In this document: one piece after another, positions 59,659 to 64,000 of the stretch
Position numbering within the stretch: position 1 is the stretch's first letter
How the letters are laid out: the number at the start of each line of letters is the position of its first letter
Assembly: GCF_018531425.1 (NCBI RefSeq)
Contig: NZ_JAHBOI010000001.1
Span: 186,001 to 250,000 of the forward strand
Source of the DNA: Paenarthrobacter sp. DKR-5
GTDB taxonomy: Bacteria; Actinomycetota; Actinomycetes; Actinomycetales; Micrococcaceae
Length of the DNA stretch: 64,000 nt
Direction: 5' to 3'
Position numbers and translations under genes: made by a program
The notes under the pieces: generated by a model
Told to the model about the DNA's origin: nothing
The model's database searches: none
Seen by the model: the letters and a program-made list of their open reading frames with translations, nothing else

Positions 59659-61041
59659 TTAGCGGATGACCGCCGCGGACTTCAGGATGGCCGCGGCGGT
59701 GCGCTGCCCCATTCGGACGGCGCCGTCCACGTGCTGGTATCCCTCGGCCGCCAGATCCGACGAAGACCAGTGGATCGGACCCACGGGCTGGTGCTGGTGG
59801 GGTCCGTAGCGATGCAGGCCGCCGAGGTCGTAGCTGGCCGCATAGGCTCCGCGGGTCCATTCCTCCGTTCCCCAGTCGGACTCGTAGTAGACAGCCGGTT
59901 CGAGGGCCTTCTCCCCCAGGAAGTCCGCAATCGAGCGCAGGATCGCGGCGCGGCGTTCCTCGGGGCTGAGGTCGAACATCGCATCGGCCTTCTCATCGGA
60001 CACGAACCCGACAAGAGTCCCCCGGCTGTCGCCGTGGTTGGTGTTGTCGTACACCTCCTGGACGATCGCCCCGGAACTGAAGCCGGTGCCGGAAAGACCG
60101 TCCTCGCGCCAGAACGGGGTGTCGTAGACCGCGTGCACCTTGATCACGAGCCCGAGCGACTGATGCTGGTGCATCTGGTGCTGCCGGCGCGGCAGCGGCG
60201 GCTCGTAGGAGACGCGGGAGTAAAGGTTCGGCGGAACAGCCATGACGGCGAAGCGGGCATTGACACTCACGCCTTCGGCGACGGCGGTCACGGCGCCGGG
60301 CTCACCGTCTGCCGGGCCCTCCCAACGAAGCGTCCGCACCGGGCTTTGCAGGAAGACGTCCCCTTCAAGCCGTGCCGCCAGCCGCTCCGAAACCTGTTGC
60401 ATGCCCCCGACGACGCGCTTGTCCAGGATGAAGTCCTCATCGACGAGGTTGCTGAACGAGCCGGCCGACGCCGCCATCAGCACTGCCTGCAGCGCCGAAA
60501 AGGCGTGGGCGGGCTTGGTGAGCATGCCGCCGGCAATGAAGAGGCCGATGTTGTTGCAGGCTTCCTCGTCCCGGGACTGCTGGCGCAGCCAGTGGTGGAA
60601 GGAGACGGTATCCAGTTCGCGGGCCCGCGGATGCTTCCAGGGCTCCTCCGGACCGGCCTCGGCGGCCAGGATGTCCAGCAGGCCGATCAGCCTCTCCATC
60701 TCCGCCTTCGTCGCGTCGCTGACCGGGAACATGTCGCCGGTGTAGAGGTGCCGGCCGCCCTGCGGGTCCAGGTACACGGACCGGCCCTCGCGGTAGCGTG
60801 AATAGGTCTGCAGCCCCAGCTCCTCCAGCACTCCGATGAGGGCCGTCTGGTCCGGGGAGACCCACTGGCCGCCGATCTCAAGAGTTGCGCCGTCGACGAC
60901 GTCGGTCCAGGTCCGGCCACCCACCCGGTCCCGCGCTTCCAGCACGGCGACGCTCAGGCCGGCGCGGCGCAGCTCCCACGCGGCAGTCAGACCCGAGGGG
61001 CCGGCACCAATGACGACAACATCGCGTTCCAAGGTTTGCAC
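59659..61041 (-). CDS. puo: Putrescine oxidase (flavin monoamine oxidase)
   Basis: 460 residues. FAD loop VVIGAGPSGLTAAWELRRAG at the N-terminus, GGRTWTDVVDGATLEIGGQW near 45-65, SLGLVIKVHAVYDTPFWRE near 300, and the C-terminal FAD part EGYQHVDGAVRMGQRTAA. Long stretches match remembered actinobacterial putrescine oxidase, which oxidises putrescine to 4-aminobutanal, ammonia and H2O2. GTG 61041 is preferred: GGAGG lies 7 bases upstream and would fall inside the gene from ATG 61062. It likely continues the agu pathway. Confidence 0.92.
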   Translation of the reverse strand: MQTLERDVVVIGAGPSGLTAAWELRRAGLSVAVLEARDRVGGRTWTDVVDGATLEIGGQWVSPDQTALIGVLEELGLQTYSRYREGRSVYLDPQGGRHLYTGDMFPVSDATKAEMERLIGLLDILAAEAGPEEPWKHPRARELDTVSFHHWLRQQSRDEEACNNIGLFIAGGMLTKPAHAFSALQAVLMAASAGSFSNLVDEDFILDKRVVGGMQQVSERLAARLEGDVFLQSPVRTLRWEGPADGEPGAVTAVAEGVSVNARFAVMAVPPNLYSRVSYEPPLPRRQHQMHQHQSLGLVIKVHAVYDTPFWREDGLSGTGFSSGAIVQEVYDNTNHGDSRGTLVGFVSDEKADAMFDLSPEERRAAILRSIADFLGEKALEPAVYYESDWGTEEWTRGAYAASYDLGGLHRYGPHQHQPVGPIHWSSSDLAAEGYQHVDGAVRMGQRTAAAILKSAAVIR

Positions 61042-61077
61042 TGTAGTTCCTCCACCAAGCATGTGAGCGAATCCATA

Positions 61078-61096
61078 AAATGAATGGGATTCATTT
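61078..61096. promoter_or_regulatory. Second TetR-type operator between puo and tetR
   Basis: AAATGAA-TGGGA-TTCATTT (61078-61096), the same palindrome as before aguB. Located 37 bp from the puo start and 98 bp from the tetR start. Confidence 0.8.
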
Positions 61097-61193
61097 ATTG
61101 CTCCACAGTAACATTGGCGAGGGAGCCTGCCTACGGGTCGGCCTGGATTTTTTCAATCGATGACGCCGACGGCGCCGCGCCCGAAGGGAACAG

Positions 61194-61859
61194 ATGGCAA
61201 CGAATGCAGCGCCGGCGGCACGGCGGTCCGCGGGCCGGCCGCCGCGGAAGGTGCTCTCCCAGTCGCTGATCACGAGCGCCGCCGTGAAGCTCATCAACGC
61301 CGAAGGCTATCCGGGGCTGACGATGGCCGCACTTGCCCGGAGCCTGAATGTGGCACCCTCGGCCCTCTACAACCACGTGGAGTCCAAACAGGACGTGCTC
61401 CAGTGGGTCGAGGACCACGTGATGACGATGGTGGACGTGAGCGGCTTCGCGGCGGAGCCCTGGGCAGAGGCGGTCCGGCGGTGGGCCTGGTCCTACCGGG
61501 ACGTGTTTGCCCGGCATGCCCCGCTGATCCCGGTGATCGCTGTGCTCCCGGTTACCGGCGCTCCAGAGACCCTGAAGATGTACGAAGTGGTGACCGCCGG
61601 GTTCCGCGAATCCGGCTGGCCGGAGCCGCTGATCGTGCCGGCCATCATCGCCCTGGAATCCTTCATTTACGGCTCGGCTTTCGACGCCACCGCCCCCGCG
61701 GACATCTTCGACACCGGAGACCTGGCCGAGTCGACGCCTCTGTTCACCTCCGCCGTGCGCAACCAGCAGCTGGGGGACGGAGCGACGCCTGCCGACGTCG
61801 CCTTCGGCCTCGGCCTGGACGCGATGATCGCCGGGCTGGACCGGCTGCGGGAAGCCTGA
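61194..61859 (+). CDS. TetR family regulator, probable polyamine repressor
   Basis: 221 residues. N-terminal HTH (SLITSAAVKLINAEGYPGLT, ARSLNVAPSALYNHVESKQD), then a TetR_C ligand domain ending LGLDAMIAGLDRL. A palindrome in its upstream region recurs before aguB, so it probably represses puo, aguBA-permease and perhaps itself, responding to agmatine or putrescine; ligand is inference. AAGGGAA precedes the ATG. Confidence 0.88.
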   Translation: MATNAAPAARRSAGRPPRKVLSQSLITSAAVKLINAEGYPGLTMAALARSLNVAPSALYNHVESKQDVLQWVEDHVMTMVDVSGFAAEPWAEAVRRWAWSYRDVFARHAPLIPVIAVLPVTGAPETLKMYEVVTAGFRESGWPEPLIVPAIIALESFIYGSAFDATAPADIFDTGDLAESTPLFTSAVRNQQLGDGATPADVAFGLGLDAMIAGLDRLREA

Positions 61860-61967
61860 GCGTCCCGCACGACGCCGCCTCCTCCCGGGCCTTTGGCCCC
61901 TGTCCGGCGTGCGGCCCCCTGCGTAGCCTGAGATGAAGCTGGGGCAGGTGAGGACCGAGAGGCTCAG

Positions 61968-62801
61968 GTGATCAAGATGGGCAGCCGTCGAGACGGAAGC
62001 GGACGGAAGCTGAGGCTGGCTGCGGCGGTGGTTCTCGCCGCCGCCCTGCCTGCCTGCACACCGCCGGCGTCGCCGCCAAGCGCCTCGCCGTCGGCGGGCT
62101 CGCCGACGGCATCGGCCACCGGCACCTCTTCCATGTCCTCGGAGCCGGGCGCCACCGCGACGGTGACGGCCACGGTAACCGCCACCGTCACCGCACCTCC
62201 GCCGGACTCGGACGAGACCGCTCCCCCGCACACCGGGGACAGGGTGATCTCCTCCCGGATCAGCCACGACTGGGGCTGGCCCGGCCCAGGGGCGGCGTTC
62301 CGCATCACGCATCAGTACAAGGTGCCCATCGCGCAGCCGCCGGAGCCGCCGCTGCCCTACCTGCGAACGATCGGCGTCGGAAGGCATCCGTCGGACTCGC
62401 CGCCGTACGACCAGATCAGCTTCCGGTTCAAGGGGGCCTTCCCCAGCTACGACGTCGAATATGTGCCGCAGCTGATCAGCGACGGCAGCGGGCTGCCCGT
62501 CCCCATGCCCGGCGCCGGCAGCATCCTGCGGATCGTTTTCCATAACGCCCAGGCCCATACCCTCGACGGCAAATCCAGCACCATCGTCTCGGCGCCGCCG
62601 CAGGCTGTTGGCTTCAAAGGCATCACCCGGTACGCGCCGGCCGGCGACTTCGAGGGCGTGGTCACCTACGGCGTTGGAGTCGGCAGGCCCGTGAGCAAGT
62701 TGCCGCACACCCCGGTGCGGATCTACGAAGTGGAGAAGATCGAGCAGGGCCAGCACTTGTACGTCGTCGCGGTCCAGGTGGACACCACCGCCTGGCGCTG
62801 A
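61968..62801 (+). CDS. AMIN-like domain lipoprotein
   Basis: 277 residues. Signal peptide LAAAVVLAAALPAC with the lipobox Cys near residue 30, then a Ser/Thr/Pro-rich linker with a TVTATVTATVTA repeat, and an AMIN-like beta domain (YDQISFRFKGAFPSYDVEYV, VVAVQVDTTAWR). Anchored outside the membrane, possibly glycan-binding. GTG 61968 follows GAGAGG; ATG 61977 possible. Confidence 0.8.
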   Translation: MIKMGSRRDGSGRKLRLAAAVVLAAALPACTPPASPPSASPSAGSPTASATGTSSMSSEPGATATVTATVTATVTAPPPDSDETAPPHTGDRVISSRISHDWGWPGPGAAFRITHQYKVPIAQPPEPPLPYLRTIGVGRHPSDSPPYDQISFRFKGAFPSYDVEYVPQLISDGSGLPVPMPGAGSILRIVFHNAQAHTLDGKSSTIVSAPPQAVGFKGITRYAPAGDFEGVVTYGVGVGRPVSKLPHTPVRIYEVEKIEQGQHLYVVAVQVDTTAWR

Positions 62802-62911
62802 CCCGGTCCGCCCGGGAACGGACAACGCCCAGGGACCGCACCGCCCGCCGGGACCAAAGGCACTGGCTCGGTCCGCCGCGCGGCGCCATGATCGACCCGT
62901 GGGTGAGGACA

Positions 62912-64000
62912 ATGGCCGTATTCGCTGACCGCATCGACGCGGGCCGGCGTCTGGCCGCGCGGCTGGAGCCCCTGCGCAGTCGGAACGTGGTCGTCCTGGG
63001 CCTGCCGCGCGGCGGCGTGCCGGTGGCGTTCGAGGTCGCCGAGGCTCTCGACGCGCCGCTGGACGTCGTCGTCGTCCGCAAACTCGGCGTGCCCTTCCAG
63101 CCCGAACTGGCCATGGGAGCCATCGGCGAGGGCGGCGCCAGGGTCCTCAACACGGAGGTTCTCGCCCAGACCCGGGTGACCGCCTCGGAGGTGGCGGCCG
63201 TCGAGGCGCGGGAACGGGCAGAACTCGAGGCGCGGGTGGCACGGTTCCGCAAGGGCAGGGAGCGGGTGGACCTCAAAGGCCGCACCGTGGTGATTGTCGA
63301 CGACGGCATCGCGACCGGGTCCACCGCCCGCGTCGCCTGCGAGGTGGTGCGCCATCTTGGCGCGGCCACCGTGATCCTGGCCGTCCCGGTGGCGCCGCCG
63401 GAAACCCTCGGAGACTTCCCGGAGGCTGACGAGGTCGTCTGCCTGGCCACGCCGGCGCAGTTCATGGCGGTCGGCTACCACTACCGCGACTTCACCCCCA
63501 CCAGCGACGACGAGGTCACGGCGCTGCTGGACGCCGCCGCACGGCGGATGCGCCACGGCGGCGCCGTTCCGGCGGGCGCGGATGCCGACGTCGACGTCAC
63601 CATTCCGGCCGGCCGCGTGCTGCTGGCCGGCCACCTGCATCTGCCCGCCGGCGCACCCGGCGTCGTGCTGTTCGCACACGGCAGCGGCAGCAGCCGGCAC
63701 AGCCCCCGGAACCGGTTCGTCGCGTCCGTGCTCTACGAAGCGGGCCTCGGCACGCTGCTGCTGGACCTGCTCACCCCGGACGAGGAACTGGACCGGGTCA
63801 ACGTCTTCGACATCGAACTGCTCGCGGCCCGGCTGGACGCCGCCACCCGCTGGCTGGGGACCCGGGCGGACACGGCACAGAGCGCGATCGGCTACTTCGG
63901 GGCGAGCACCGGAGCCGGCGCTGCACTGTGGGCCGCCGGGGATCCGGAGTCGCCGGTGGCGGCGGTGGTCTCCCGGGGCGGAAGGCCGGACCTGGCCGGC
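62912..64000 (+). CDS. Phosphoribosyltransferase fused to dienelactone-hydrolase-like domain (3' end outside window)
   Basis: At least 363 residues, cut by the right edge. The first 220 are a PRTase with GLPRGGVPVAFEV, VVVVRKLGVP and the PRPP loop VVIVDDGIATGSTAR near residue 130. A linker leads to an alpha/beta hydrolase: LFAHGSGSSRHSPRN near 255 and the elbow GYFGASTGAGAALWAAG near 330 (Ser in A-S-T-G-A). The combination is found in some bacteria; substrate unknown. Starts at 62888, 62903 or 62912 are in frame. Confidence 0.83.
   Translation, partial: MAVFADRIDAGRRLAARLEPLRSRNVVVLGLPRGGVPVAFEVAEALDAPLDVVVVRKLGVPFQPELAMGAIGEGGARVLNTEVLAQTRVTASEVAAVEARERAELEARVARFRKGRERVDLKGRTVVIVDDGIATGSTARVACEVVRHLGAATVILAVPVAPPETLGDFPEADEVVCLATPAQFMAVGYHYRDFTPTSDDEVTALLDAAARRMRHGGAVPAGADADVDVTIPAGRVLLAGHLHLPAGAPGVVLFAHGSGSSRHSPRNRFVASVLYEAGLGTLLLDLLTPDEELDRVNVFDIELLAARLDAATRWLGTRADTAQSAIGYFGASTGAGAALWAAGDPESPVAAVVSRGGRPDLAG

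Overview
The window is chromosomal DNA from a high-GC Gram-positive bacterium. GC-rich codon third positions, frequent GTG/TTG starts, a PAS-ANTAR protein, a putrescine oxidase very like the actinobacterial enzyme, an MptB-type mannosyltransferase and a CBS/cystathionine lyase operon all point to an actinobacterium, most likely Arthrobacter or a relative (Micrococcaceae). The genus is inferred from gene content; no 16S gene is present.

Layout. 0-5 kb: the 5' part of a polysaccharide deacetylase/glycosyltransferase, a PAS-ANTAR regulator, an acyltransferase-cupin fusion and a fatty acid desaturase. 5-12 kb: tRNA-Met and tRNA-Thr, a DEAD-box RNA helicase with a long leader, then a short KdpD, KdpE and a MOSC protein, and an amidohydrolase. 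12-24.5 kb: two convergent GT-C mannosyltransferases, transporters, the CBS + CGS/CGL pair, a DNA glycosylase, thioredoxin and a MarR/MFS efflux operon. 24.6-26.4 kb: a three-gene cluster with a b6-type cytochrome b half, a tiny membrane protein and an unrecognised two-TM protein, then tRNA-Tyr.

27.6-35.8 kb: an 8.1 kb integrated phage satellite-like element. It is bounded by a 20-bp direct repeat, one copy of which is the last 20 bp of yajQ. It has a tyrosine integrase, a repressor, a divergent switch region with a near-perfect promoter and palindromic operators, an excisionase-like protein, a chain of overlapping tiny genes, a winged-helix replication-like protein, an HK97-type major capsid protein with its small partner, and a tandem-HTH protein. 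No terminase, portal, protease or tail gene is visible, so it looks like a capsid-encoding satellite that depends on a helper phage.

35.8-55 kb: diacylglycerol-kinase-like protein, phosphatase, HtpX, a translationally coupled operon of two hydrolases + CDP-alcohol phosphatidyltransferase + MFS, a Fur-family regulator with catalase, an aldehyde dehydrogenase/FAH-family pair fitting the last two steps of oxidative pentose (Weimberg-type) catabolism, an APC permease, a membrane-tethered ECF sigma factor, ferredoxin-NADP reductase, another acyltransferase and RarD.

55-64 kb: an agmatine/putrescine catabolic locus (aguB-aguA-permease, putrescine oxidase, TetR) whose two promoter regions share the palindrome AAATGAA-N5-TTCATTT, then a lipoprotein and the start of a phosphoribosyltransferase-hydrolase fusion that leaves the window.
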